Origin: Chloroflexota bacterium
GTDB taxonomy: Bacteria > Chloroflexota > Anaerolineae > Anaerolineales > E44-bin32
Direction of reading: 5' to 3'
Length of the DNA: 64,000 nt
Assembly: GCA_022561215.1 (NCBI GenBank)
Contig: JADFRQ010000008.1
Location: forward strand, 21,140-85,139
Under the pieces are notes generated by a model. The model was not told where the DNA came from, did not search any database, and worked only from the letters and a program-made list of their open reading frames with translations. Shown here piece after piece: positions 1 to 9,056 of the stretch (the first letter of the stretch is position 1; each line of letters starts with the position of its first letter). The translations under genes were made by a program, and so were the position numbers.

Positions 1-947
1 ATGCATTGTAATTCGCCGCGTGCCAATGCTGGTTTGAGCATATTCGAAGCGTCCATTGCCCCTTGAGCAGCGCCTGCACCCACCACGGTATGTAATTCAT
101 CAATCATGAGAATAATCTCGCCATCGGAGCGCTGTATTTCTTCCATGACGGCTTTCAAACGTTCTTCAAATTCACCCCGGAAGCGCGATCCCGCGATCAT
201 TGCCCCAAGATCAAGCGAAACCACCTTCTTGCCCATGAGAATTTCAGGGACATCACCACTTTCGATCTTCTGCGCCAGGCCTTCGACGATTGCCGTTTTC
301 CCGACGCCTGCCTCGCCAATCAATACGGGATTATTCTTCGTTCGCCGAGAAAGAATTTGAATGAGGCGCAGAATCTCTTCGTCACGTCCGATGACCGGAT
401 CCAGCTTCCCTTCCCTGGCGAATTTCGTGAGATCGCGTGTGTACTTTTCCAGTGTGCGATATCGTGATTCAGCTTTTCGATCGGTGACACGTTGTCCGCC
501 ACGCACGTCTTTTATCGCGTCGGCAGCGCGCTGTTTGCTGATACCTTCCTCGGCCAGCAAACGCGCGATGGCGGTATTGCGCTCCGAAAGGATCGCGAGA
601 AAGATGTGTTCCGTCGAGATGTATTCATCTTTGAGACGATTCGCCTCTTCATTTGCCATATCGACAACGCGTTTTACACGAGGGGTAATAAATATCTGCC
701 CAGCACCTCCGCCGTAAATGTTGGCCTTCGGGCTGGTGCGCAGCAGGTGGTCAATCTTCTCGGTTAGTGCTTCAATATCGACGTTAAGTTTCTCGAGAAT
801 TTGTGGGATTACGCCTTGCGGCTGCTCAATAAGCGCCAGAAGAATGTGTTCAGTATCTATCTGGTTATGTCCATACCGCTGAATAATTTCCGCCGCGCGT
901 TGGGCGGCATCTTGTGCGCGTTCCGTAAAACGATCAAATCGCATCAT
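1..947 (-). CDS. ClpB/ClpC-type AAA+ unfoldase, N-terminal part (cut by window edge)
   Basis: The first ~315 residues of a Clp/Hsp100 ATPase, translated from the complement and running off the left edge. It starts [19 protein letters not shown], followed by two Clp N-domain repeats ([13 protein letters not shown] and [13 protein letters not shown]). Then comes the D1 AAA module with [20 protein letters not shown], Walker A GEAGVGKT, and Walker B with [12 protein letters not shown]. The last visible residues ARGELQC are the conserved strand before the sensor region. The family unfolds aggregated or tagged proteins in the cytoplasm, with DnaK (ClpB) or ClpP (ClpC). The missing C-terminal half, where the ClpP-binding loop would be, prevents choosing between them. 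The ATG at 947 (or 944) has an AGGAT site about 8 nt upstream. No CIRCE operator was seen upstream. Confidence 0.93.
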   Translation of the reverse strand, partial: MMRFDRFTERAQDAAQRAAEIIQRYGHNQIDTEHILLALIEQPQGVIPQILEKLNVDIEALTEKIDHLLRTSPKANIYGGGAGQIFITPRVKRVVDMANEEANRLKDEYISTEHIFLAILSERNTAIARLLAEEGISKQRAADAIKDVRGGQRVTDRKAESRYRTLEKYTRDLTKFAREGKLDPVIGRDEEILRLIQILSRRTKNNPVLIGEAGVGKTAIVEGLAQKIESGDVPEILMGKKVVSLDLGAMIAGSRFRGEFEERLKAVMEEIQRSDGEIILMIDELHTVVGAGAAQGAMDASNMLKPALARGELQC

Positions 948-1650
948 AATAGATCATCCTTAAACGTCTCCGGCTAAGGAGTACGTTTCGCTTCGATTAT
1001 ATCAGCGCTACCCAGGTGAGAAACATAAGAAAAACATATGAATCCTCTGGGCAAAAGATCCCCATAAACCTGCAGCATCACGCCGTATCCCCTATCTAAA
1101 CATACACACGAGACCATTGTAGCCTTCCATTAAAGATCGTGAAAGTAGGGGTTGGAAGGCACCGCGAAACGTAAATCCAGGCTTTTTGTGCGCCGTAAGC
1201 CTCGGCCGTATGCCTCGGCCGTATGCCTGGTGTAAATTGGGAACGGATCGGCCTCCAATATCCTATTGATCCTCTGGCAATGAGCGAGGTTCCACTGAAA
1301 GGATCAATGAAATCCTACGCGCTGTGCTCTTTCGTGTTCGTTAACCGGGCAAGCATTTCATTGCAAGATTATGGCCCAAGCACTCCAGCAGACCCTATGC
1401 TTCAAAAACCTGATTGCAGACCGAACTAATTAAGCTTATAGCACAGCAGCCGACGAAAGCGTGAAATGTATGGCAGATGTAAGGTCCCGGTATGGGGTTC
1501 CACAATAAGATGGTAACAGGTGTTGTTCTGGGACGAAAGCGCGCAGAATAACACCTTAAAGAAGGAATTCTAGAGAGACTCAGTTAGCCTAAATGAGTTG
1601 TTCTGGTGATTAAGTAAATGTCTTAGTATTTTTCCCTGGGGAAACTATTA
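948..1650. other. intergenic region, divergent promoters expected
   Basis: 703 bases between the divergent Clp ATPase and the hybrid kinase. It must hold both promoters, but I cannot place a convincing -35/-10 pair. One open frame at 1223-1429 (68 codons) shows no recognisable motif and no good ribosome-binding site. Apart from a 13-bp tandem duplication near 1201, I see nothing in it. Confidence 0.5.
1201..1226. repeat. 13-bp tandem duplication
   Basis: The unit ctcggccgtatgc occurs twice back to back. A degenerate third copy (gcgccgtaagc) lies just before it. Function unknown; it may be simple slippage. Confidence 0.7.
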
Positions 1651-3564
1651 TTGGCTAACCATCTCATCAATGTCCTGCTCATCGAAGATAATCAAGATGA
1701 CGCAAACCTCATTCAAGAAATATTGCTGGATGGGGTATCGCCGATATTTACCTTCAGTCACGCTGACCGACTTAATCTTGGTTTGCAGCATATTACGTGG
1801 GAAACTTTTGAGATCGTCTTGCTAGATCTCGTACTGCCCGATTCCAACGGATTGGAAACATTCATTCAGATTCATGCAGTGGCCCCTGAAATTCCGATCT
1901 TGATCCTCACGAGTGAAGAGGATGAGGGCTACGCGATCAGTGCCGTGGAGCGAGGGGCGCAAGACTATCTCCTCAAAGGGACGCTGAGTCGTAGTGTACT
2001 CGTGCGCTCGATTCAATATTCGATCGAGCGTAAAAATAGCGAAACCGAAATTCAAATCCTTATTGAAAGCATGCGGCGCCAATCATCAGAGTTGCAGAAT
2101 GTCCTGGAAATTGTGCATGATGGGGTCTTAATCCTTAATGCGCAGCGTGAACTCGTTTTTGCAAATGCCGCGGTAGTCAGCTACCTGGAATATCTAACGG
2201 ATTCAAATGTTGGCGAGGAGCTCGTGCGCCTGGGGTCCATGTCTGTCGTCGAGTTACTCGGACAAACCGATCAGAAAACGGCATTTGAACTCAACATTGA
2301 TAAGCTGGACCTCAAATTTGAAATTAATGTCAGCCCCTATTCCCTGGGTTACAAGGAAAAGGGCTGGATCCTGCTCCTCCGCAGCAACGGCGATAAAATT
2401 CCAATTCGATCTCAAGAGCAAGATCGTCAGGCGGCTGTCGGACAGCTTGCTTCCGGAATTGCCCACGATTTCAACAATATTATGGGTTCGATTATCCTGT
2501 ATTCAGAGATGCTGCTCAACAAACAATTACTCAAGGGCAAGGATCGCGAAAGAATGGCGACCATCATGCACCAGGCGCAGCGCGCGGCGGCGCTTACGCG
2601 TCAGATCCTTGATTTCAGCAGGGCCGGTCTGATCGAACCGCACCGGGTAGACCTCGTACCTTTCATGATCGAAATTACAAAGTTGTTGAGTCGTACACTT
2701 CCCGAGAATATCCGCCTGAGTCTGATCCAAAAAGATAAATTTAATGTCGTTAATGTCGATCCTGTTCGGATTCAACAAGTGTTCATGAACCTGGCCATTA
2801 ACGCCAGAGATGCTATGCCGAATGGCGGCGAGTTGGAAATTGAACTGGAGATTATTAAGATAGCCGCGGGGCAAGACCGTCCCATCAAGGAACTCAAGGA
2901 AGGTGATTGGGTTCGTGTAAAAGTCTCGGATAACGGGAATGGAATTCACGCGGACGTGCTTCCTCACATCTTTGAGCCTTTTTTCACAACCAAGGGTCAC
3001 GGCGAATCTTCCGGGCTCGGCCTGGCACAAGTTTATGGGATTATCAAACAGCATGGGGGGCATATCGAGGTAGCCAGCAAGAAAGGCAGTGGTACCACGT
3101 TCACTCTCTATCTTCCCGCGCACCCCGGCCCGATTGAAAACGCACTTATTCCTGACGTTGTTGATCCTCCTGGTAAGGCCACCGAAACTTTGCTTGTTGT
3201 GGAGGATGACTATAACAGCCGCACAGCAGTAAGCGAGGCCCTGCGCGCACATAAATTTAGCGTGCTTTCTGCAGGAAATGGACAAGAAGCCCTTAAACTT
3301 ATCGAAGAACATAAGGGTGAAATAGACCTTGTTCTCAGTGATCTGATCATGCCGGGTATGGGTGGAGTGAGCCTCTTTCAACAACTCCGAAGTTCCTATC
3401 CGGATATTGGGATGATGGTTATGACGGGTTACCCGATGTCTGAGGAAACGCGCGGAATTCTGGAAGAGGGTGGCGTGACTTGGCTGGCGAAACCCATTCA
3501 TTCGCGATCGCTTATCAGGGCCGTACGAAAAGTCCTTCAATCCGAGATGCCGAGTCAAACATAG
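1651..3564 (+). CDS. hybrid histidine kinase: receiver-PAS-HisKA-HATPase-receiver
   Basis: A 637-residue cytoplasmic two-component protein with no membrane segment. An N-terminal receiver domain (about 8-125) begins LLIEDNQDD and has its phosphoacceptor at D59 in LLDLVLPD. A PAS-like segment (about 145-245) follows. The dimerisation helix carries H272 in SGIAHDFNN. The HATPase domain has an N-box NLAINARDAMP, G1 DNGNGI and G2 GLGLAQVYG. A second receiver has D564 in LVLSDLIMPGMGG and a C-terminal lysine in WLAKPI. Starting at TTG 1651 is supported by the GGGGAAA site 7 nt upstream and by the receiver fold beginning at once. Its kinase core is closely related to that of the gene at 17049. No DNA-binding output domain is adjacent, so its partner is unknown. 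Confidence 0.93.
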   Translation: MANHLINVLLIEDNQDDANLIQEILLDGVSPIFTFSHADRLNLGLQHITWETFEIVLLDLVLPDSNGLETFIQIHAVAPEIPILILTSEEDEGYAISAVERGAQDYLLKGTLSRSVLVRSIQYSIERKNSETEIQILIESMRRQSSELQNVLEIVHDGVLILNAQRELVFANAAVVSYLEYLTDSNVGEELVRLGSMSVVELLGQTDQKTAFELNIDKLDLKFEINVSPYSLGYKEKGWILLLRSNGDKIPIRSQEQDRQAAVGQLASGIAHDFNNIMGSIILYSEMLLNKQLLKGKDRERMATIMHQAQRAAALTRQILDFSRAGLIEPHRVDLVPFMIEITKLLSRTLPENIRLSLIQKDKFNVVNVDPVRIQQVFMNLAINARDAMPNGGELEIELEIIKIAAGQDRPIKELKEGDWVRVKVSDNGNGIHADVLPHIFEPFFTTKGHGESSGLGLAQVYGIIKQHGGHIEVASKKGSGTTFTLYLPAHPGPIENALIPDVVDPPGKATETLLVVEDDYNSRTAVSEALRAHKFSVLSAGNGQEALKLIEEHKGEIDLVLSDLIMPGMGGVSLFQQLRSSYPDIGMMVMTGYPMSEETRGILEEGGVTWLAKPIHSRSLIRAVRKVLQSEMPSQT

Positions 3565-3961
3565 GCGGGAAAATCCGCCCAATGCCGAAGTCGTGTTCGA
3601 TCCGTTAGGTCGCCTTTAAATTCACAACCTGGTTAATAGGAACTTGGTGTTGGCGTAGTTGAATATTAAAACCTAAACGTAAACGCCGGTCACATTTCCA
3701 TCACCTGCCGGGAACAACGTCGAAACCAACAAGGAATCAATAACTTGGCGCATCCCGATTGCCCGCCCCATCCGGCAAGAGGATCGTGTGCATTGGCTAT
3801 TTCGAGGATACGTTCGCTGCGAGGTACCCTTGCGAATGATCTTGCCAGGTGAGAAATGCGACGTGCCTTGCGATCGCGGAATCGCATGGGTGAACCAGCC
3901 GGGATCGCTGTTTGTACTTTATTGCTTGCCCTTTCCCCGTGCCAGGAATTAGAATCATGGA
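3565..3961. other. intergenic, no gene seen
   Basis: 397 bases between the kinase and mutY. A weak GC stem (ggcgg / ccgcc, 3564-3579) directly follows the kinase stop codon but lacks a T-run. The minus-strand open frames here show no family features. Confidence 0.4.
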
Positions 3962-5026
3962 ATGCATAACATGACAACTCATGCATTATTGAAGTGGTAT
4001 TCGCATCATGCGCGCGATTTACCCTGGAGAGCATTGCATGATCCCTATGCGATTTGGGTAGCGGAAGTGATGCTTCAGCAGACGCGTGTGCAAACTGTGA
4101 TCCCCTACTATTTGCGCTGGATGTCCAGTTACCCGGATGTCCGCAGCCTTGCGCAGGCGGAGATCGACGAAGTGCTCATGCATTGGGAGGGATTAGGATA
4201 TTATCGTCGGGCGCATAACATGCTGCGCAGCGCAAATCTGATCCTTACCGATTTTGGGGGGCTGCTTCCGCGGGGCACAGCCGAATTGCAACGATTGCCA
4301 GGGATTGGTGAATACACGGCGAACGCCATCGCAGCGATCGCCTTTAACACGGATGTTATAGCCATGGACGGAAATCTACGCAGAGTCTTTTCGCGGCTGT
4401 TCGACTTTGATGAAAACCTTCGCCGCCCCAGTGCCCGGCGAAAATTGTTGACCCTTGCCCAGGGGATAATGCCTGAGAATGAGGCTTCATCATTCAACCA
4501 AGCCTTAATGGATCTAGGAGCGACAATTTGTGTTTCGAAAAACCCAAAGTGCGATCAATGCCCGCTTTCGGACTTCTGTCTTGCCTTTGAACGTGGGGTG
4601 CAAGGCGCGCGGCCGGTTTCTCAAAAAGCCGCAACCATTCCTCACCATCGTGTTACAGCCGGGATCTTGCGTGAGAATGGACGTGTGTTTATTGCACGCC
4701 GGCCGGAAGGTAAATTATTAGGTGGCTTGTGGGAATTCCCCGGAGGAATGTGTGACGCTCGAGAAAAAGGTGAAAGCTGTCTGCGGCGGGTTTGGCTCGA
4801 AACGCTTGGTGTGGAAGTGCTTCCCGGCGATGATCTTGGTGTCTATCACCATGCGTATAGCCACTACCGGGTGACGGTCCAGGCGATGGAGTGTGCCGTG
4901 ATTGATGGCAAACCCAAAGCAATTAATCACACCGAGATCCGTTGGGAAAAAATCGCTGATTTGGCCAACTACCCGATGGGAAAAGTCGATCGCATGATCG
5001 CTGAAAGGCTTGCCAAACCACATTAG
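3962..5026 (+). CDS. mutY: A/G-specific adenine DNA glycosylase MutY
   Basis: 354 residues, normal length for MutY. The enzyme removes adenine mispaired with 8-oxoguanine in base-excision repair. The HhH-GPD fold shows the glutamate E35 in AEVMLQQTRV, the hairpin LPGIGEYTA, and the catalytic aspartate D136 in AMDGNLRRV. A [4Fe-4S] loop follows with C190, C197, C200 and C206 in the C-x6-C-x2-C-x5-C pattern. The C-terminal third is the NUDIX-like 8-oxoG recognition domain (GGLWEFPGG and the HAYSHYRVTV loop). The start is uncertain between ATG 3962 and ATG 3971, neither having a strong ribosome-binding site. It appears to be a single-gene unit. Confidence 0.97.
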   Translation: MHNMTTHALLKWYSHHARDLPWRALHDPYAIWVAEVMLQQTRVQTVIPYYLRWMSSYPDVRSLAQAEIDEVLMHWEGLGYYRRAHNMLRSANLILTDFGGLLPRGTAELQRLPGIGEYTANAIAAIAFNTDVIAMDGNLRRVFSRLFDFDENLRRPSARRKLLTLAQGIMPENEASSFNQALMDLGATICVSKNPKCDQCPLSDFCLAFERGVQGARPVSQKAATIPHHRVTAGILRENGRVFIARRPEGKLLGGLWEFPGGMCDAREKGESCLRRVWLETLGVEVLPGDDLGVYHHAYSHYRVTVQAMECAVIDGKPKAINHTEIRWEKIADLANYPMGKVDRMIAERLAKPH

Positions 5027-5317
5027 AAGCCACATCCCTGCGCCCCGTTCCCCCAAAGTGTGAAGAATCCCCGGTAAAGTATGTTGCGAGGTCCTTCATC
5101 GGGCGATTGCCATCCACGGAAAACCCAACATGAGGCAGCCATTCTCGTATCTCGCAACCCCATTTCATCCCCGCCGCAAGCCACCCCGTAGCGAGCTGCA
5201 GCGGCCTCTTCCTTGTTTTCCAATGGGCAGATGGTGCAATTTCAGGCCCTAGTGGCTGTGATAGAATCAAATTAATTGCTTCCAGGTATTATTTTCGCCC
5301 AAAGGTAAAATAAACAA

Positions 5318-6655
5318 ATGAGATCCCCGAAAACAGGTATGTTCGCGATCATCACTCTCCTTCTGCTTGGCGCATGCAGCGCGGAAGGATTGGATATTCC
5401 CTCCAGCCCTTTGCTCGCTACTTTTGAGCGAAAATCAGGTTTGATCGCTTACATTGGCCTTGATGGAAATATTTACACGATCAATCAATCAGGGGGCGAG
5501 CAAACAGCAATAACGGAAGATGCAACGCCGCAAAGTGAAACTGGAACGTCTCGTTTCTATAATTTTCCAACGTGGTCGCAAGCCGATCGCACGCTTGCCT
5601 TCCTGGCTATAAGTGTGGATGAGAGTGGCGACGTAAGCGCTGAGATCCTCTCCCATACCGAGGGCCAGGAGAATGAAATTCTATTTCAAAGTTCAAATGA
5701 CTTCCCCTTTTATTTGTACTGGTCTCCCGATGGAAACCACCTTAGTTTTTTGAGTCGCGATCTCAGCGGTGGTGCTTTGGCCTTGCAAATTGCGAGCGCC
5801 GAGGGCAGCGGAAGCACGATCCTCGATACGGGAACACCCTACTACTGGGCGTGGTCACCTACGGACTCATCAAAAATTATTGCTCACGTAGGTGGAACGG
5901 CGTCGCTAAATCCAGGCGGAGCGAAACTTTCTCTGCTCACGGTGGGGAGCAATGCAAGGGAAAGAGGGCTTAATTCGCTTCCCTCCGCATTCCAGGCCCC
6001 GGTTTATTCCCCGCAGGGTGAGTATGTTGTATTTGCCGCAGAAGATCAATCTGGTCGATCCAGACTTGTCTTGGCGTCGCCTGATGGAATTATTCGCACC
6101 TTTATTACCGATGTTGATGGGCCGGTTGCATTTGATTGGGCACCGCAGGGCGACTTCATGGCCTATATTCAGAGCACGCGCGCTGTTAGTGGTTTCTTGG
6201 GAAAGCTGAACTTTGTTGATCTAAGTAATCCGCTAAATCCATTAATCATTGAAACCGATGCGGATAATGTGATCGCATTTTTCTGGTCTCCAGATGGAGA
6301 GCAAGTTGCCTACTTTGTCCCCGCTATTCTTGGAGATAGTAATCAAGATGAACCGGTTTCTTCACAAAGTCAGGACCCCGTGATTTTTCTCGTCTTGTAT
6401 ACGGCCAACGCAAGGGATGGCTCAACCAAACAAATTACCTCATTTCTACCGTCGGAAGGTTTCCTGAATATTCTCCCATTCTTCGATCAATACCAAAGGT
6501 CGGCAACGATTTGGTCTCCCGATGGAAATTACATCGTGCTCTCCGCCCTGGCCGATGATCAAGGTACTCCTGGAATTTTTGTTGTTCCTTCTTCCGGATC
6601 GCTGGATCCGCGATTTCTAGTTGAAGGTGCGTTGGCTTTTTGGTCATACGAATAA
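5318..6655 (+). CDS. TolB-like beta-propeller lipoprotein
   Basis: 445 residues with a lipoprotein signal peptide whose lipobox is LLGAC (Cys about 19), so the mature protein should sit on the outer face of the membrane. The body contains repeated WSPDGN/WSPTDS/WAPQGDF motifs about every 45-60 residues, the signature of TolB/WD40-like PD40 propeller blades. Such proteins usually bind proteins or ligands. There is no protease domain attached and no Tol-Pal genes nearby, so the role is unknown. ATG 5318 has an AAAGGT site 11 nt upstream. The gene converges on the FtsH-like gene through a strong bidirectional terminator. Confidence 0.85.
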   Translation: MRSPKTGMFAIITLLLLGACSAEGLDIPSSPLLATFERKSGLIAYIGLDGNIYTINQSGGEQTAITEDATPQSETGTSRFYNFPTWSQADRTLAFLAISVDESGDVSAEILSHTEGQENEILFQSSNDFPFYLYWSPDGNHLSFLSRDLSGGALALQIASAEGSGSTILDTGTPYYWAWSPTDSSKIIAHVGGTASLNPGGAKLSLLTVGSNARERGLNSLPSAFQAPVYSPQGEYVVFAAEDQSGRSRLVLASPDGIIRTFITDVDGPVAFDWAPQGDFMAYIQSTRAVSGFLGKLNFVDLSNPLNPLIIETDADNVIAFFWSPDGEQVAYFVPAILGDSNQDEPVSSQSQDPVIFLVLYTANARDGSTKQITSFLPSEGFLNILPFFDQYQRSATIWSPDGNYIVLSALADDQGTPGIFVVPSSGSLDPRFLVEGALAFWSYE

Positions 6656-6700
6656 GAGTTGGATTTCTCGAGACACTCACAATCCACTGCTCTGCGGAAT

Positions 6701-6736
6701 CAAACAGGGAGGCTCGAATAGGAGCCTCCCTGTTTG
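6701..6736. terminator. bidirectional rho-independent terminator
   Basis: A perfect 15-bp inverted repeat (caaacagggaggctc / gagcctccctgtttg) with a 6-base loop, A/T-rich at both ends. It lies between the convergent TolB-like gene (ends 6655) and the FtsH-like gene (ends 6781), where one hairpin can serve both. Confidence 0.85.
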
Positions 6737-6780
6737 ATTTGTATCCTGCATTTTCTCGCGCAGTACTTGGTGTTTGGTGA

Positions 6781-7968
6781 TTACTTCTTCGTTCTTTTCG
6801 ATTTCTTTTTTGGTTTTGCTGCCGCTTGGTCCTTGTCAGAAACCGATTTGTGTTCCTGCTCTGCGGCGGCGCGGCGCTGGTAAGCAAGTCCACTGGGATT
6901 GATTCCCAGTTGCTCCAGCACACTCTCAAGCTCAATGCCTTCATCTTGAGCCAACTGAAGGCTGTTTTTGCCGAGGATCGCAAGAAGCTGTTCGTTGGTG
7001 AGATCCTTCTTTTCCAACAATGCATCGACGAGGGCTTCCATTTCGTCGGCATGGCTGATGAGCATTTGTTGGACTTGATCTTCAAGTTGGTGCCAGACAA
7101 GTTCAACTCGCTCATCGGAGAAGCGCAGCTCTTCGACATCTCTGAATAATTCAGAGACCGGCGGTCCGAAGAAACCATGCAGAGCAAGCAGTCTGAATCT
7201 GGTGCGTGCGCTGTTGTAATCTCCCGATGCCCCGGTCCAGAATTCGCCCAAAAATATCTTAACTGCGATGTGTCCGGCAAGGGAGACCATGATTCCGCCG
7301 ACGATGCGCCGCAGCGGTTGAGCATAAATTTCATCGGTGTCGACGGGTAACATGTAGCCTAAGATTCCGCTCGAACGCCGAACAATGCTGACGCGCGAGA
7401 TGCGCTGATCAGCGAGCACATAATGCTGCACTATCGCATGCCCGGCTTCATGATAGGCTACCTGTTGAAGTTGCAGTGGGTCCATATCCTGAATTGGATT
7501 TTCCATCCCCACCATTTGCTCTTGTATTGACTGATCAATATCCGCTTGAATTACGAAGGAGCGCCCCTCAAAAACCGCCCGGCGGACAGAATCCTTCGTG
7601 ATGGCGGCCATAATCTGTGCCGGGGTCGCATGTGGTGTATCGGCGACAATAGCATGCGCATCGACTTGCTTAGGATCATACTTAATTTTCGATAAATAGC
7701 CCTCGACGATGGCAAGGCGGCCAACACGATCAGGTCGCTCAACTTTAATAACTTGATCAAAGCGCCCTGGCCGCAGTAAGGCCGGATCAAGCACATCCGG
7801 TCGGTTTGTGGACCCCATGAAAAGCACGTGCCATTCTCTTCTAGGCGGATCTTTCTTCTGCATATGATAGAGTTTGGCCTTCATTCGCTCCCAAAATCCC
7901 TCTTCGCCCATGCCATCCATCTCATACAGCAGGCGTGTGAGCGCGCCGTTCATCATCATCCCGCCCAT
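6781..7968 (-). CDS. FtsH-like AAA+ metalloprotease, C-terminal part (after frameshift)
   Basis: Carries the second half of a split FtsH-like protein: the AAA second region of homology (GSTNRPDVLDPALLRPGRFD) and the M41 peptidase domain. The zinc site is HEAGH, and the likely third ligand is the Asp in TGASGDYNSAR. The C-terminus is lysine-rich. FtsH degrades membrane and short-lived cytosolic proteins. This frame continues the upstream fragment (7956-8765) if one G is added to, or two are removed from, the G10 tract at 7970-7979. The ATG used here (7968) is only the first one after the tract and is probably not a real start. Catalytic residues of both halves are intact, which favours a recent, reversible or artefactual break. 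Confidence 0.85.
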   Translation of the reverse strand: MGGMMMNGALTRLLYEMDGMGEEGFWERMKAKLYHMQKKDPPRREWHVLFMGSTNRPDVLDPALLRPGRFDQVIKVERPDRVGRLAIVEGYLSKIKYDPKQVDAHAIVADTPHATPAQIMAAITKDSVRRAVFEGRSFVIQADIDQSIQEQMVGMENPIQDMDPLQLQQVAYHEAGHAIVQHYVLADQRISRVSIVRRSSGILGYMLPVDTDEIYAQPLRRIVGGIMVSLAGHIAVKIFLGEFWTGASGDYNSARTRFRLLALHGFFGPPVSELFRDVEELRFSDERVELVWHQLEDQVQQMLISHADEMEALVDALLEKKDLTNEQLLAILGKNSLQLAQDEGIELESVLEQLGINPSGLAYQRRAAAEQEHKSVSDKDQAAAKPKKKSKRTKK

Positions 7969-8765
7969 TCCCCCCCCCCGCCGATCATGCCGCCTTGGCC
8001 CTGTCCCATTACACTGGACCTGCTCGAGCCCACGGCGTCGATCTCATCAATGTAGGCGATACAAGCCCCATACTCTTTGGCAAGCTTGCGTGCCTTACGC
8101 ACAAAGCCCATCATCTTCAGGGTGTCCATTCCCCAAAACATCCCTCTGAATCCTGAGCCTTCGGTCGACATAAATGCAATGCCCGCTTCACCCGCCATGG
8201 CCTTTGCCAACAATGTTTTTCCCGTGCCAGGTTCGCCGTAAAGCATCAACCCATTGATATATTGGCCGCCCATATCGACGAAGGCGTCGCGCTCAGAGAG
8301 CAGGCTGATCCATTGCTTGACCAGTTTGACCAACGATGGTTGACCCCAGTAGTCATCAAAAGTAACTGATTTGGGGTCGCCAGGCTTAATAATAACCGTT
8401 CGGGTACGACCCATGAACCAAAACATCGCCCCAAATTGCACCACCATAAATAACACAGCGAAGAGCATTTGCGCGAGGAAGCTTAAGCCTGTTAATACAA
8501 GATTTAGGTTGTCTGGAGCGGCGCGTGCCCAGAGGTAGAGTGAGAAGGCAAGAATGATAAACCAGAAGCGGCGAAACATACGTAGCAACCTCGGTATGGG
8601 GCGATTGCGTCTGGATCGGATATCGGTTCCCTGCGAGGAGGTCCAGTTTCCAAGCCCTGCCGTGGACTTGGACTTGATCTGATTGAAGAGACCTTCGTTT
8701 TTCCCGGCATCCTTTTTCTGCGTTTCTTTAACTGATTTATCGGGCTTCTTGCCGTTTTTGGCCAT
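7956..8765 (-). CDS. FtsH-like AAA+ metalloprotease, N-terminal part (before frameshift)
   Basis: 269 residues: a long lysine-rich cytoplasmic head (1-65), then two membrane segments (about 67-80 and 88-118). The AAA module follows with Walker A GEPGTGKT (177-184), Walker B IAYIDEIDAVG, and a glycine-rich loop GQGQGGMIGGGG ending at the frameshift. Only about 10 residues separate the two membrane segments, whereas typical FtsH has a periplasmic domain of roughly 70-100 residues there, so this is a divergent FtsH. The ATG at 8765 is followed by a clear basic N-terminus. See the following half at 6781-7968. Confidence 0.85.
   Translation of the reverse strand: MAKNGKKPDKSVKETQKKDAGKNEGLFNQIKSKSTAGLGNWTSSQGTDIRSRRNRPIPRLLRMFRRFWFIILAFSLYLWARAAPDNLNLVLTGLSFLAQMLFAVLFMVVQFGAMFWFMGRTRTVIIKPGDPKSVTFDDYWGQPSLVKLVKQWISLLSERDAFVDMGGQYINGLMLYGEPGTGKTLLAKAMAGEAGIAFMSTEGSGFRGMFWGMDTLKMMGFVRKARKLAKEYGACIAYIDEIDAVGSSRSSVMGQGQGGMIGGGGEWAG
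7970..7979 (-). repeat. G10 homopolymer inside the FtsH-like gene
   Basis: Ten consecutive C on the plus strand (G10 in the coding strand) lie within codons for a glycine run. The two halves of the protein are in different frames on either side. Eleven or eight Gs would restore one frame. Confidence 0.95.
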
Positions 8766-9056
8766 GGGGTCCTACTCTCTCCGAGGGCCGAAGCCCGGCC
8801 TCGGACTCCAGTACATTATGAAAGTAAACTTTTTCATACCCTCTCTGATTGTTTATTTATTGTAGCATTGATCATCGAATTGGCGAGTAATTTTATCGTT
8901 TCTTAACTTACTCTAATAGTTTCAAAAAGTTCGATACTGGTATATCCAGTTTATCCATCACCTCTGATGGGCTATTTTTTCCGCCGAAGCAATCACGTAT
9001 GACATTTAGATGATGGGTTGCAGGGCTTTCTTAGTCTGTGCGTGGCTTGCGCGATT

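Noticed and set aside
2527..3582. A 351-codon minus-strand frame
   Set aside because: Antisense to the kinase/receiver gene, whose motifs are all conserved; the antisense product has no recognisable domain.
8959..8982. A stem followed by a T-run on the plus strand
   Set aside because: Looks like a terminator, but both neighbouring genes are on the minus strand and no plus-strand transcript is expected there.
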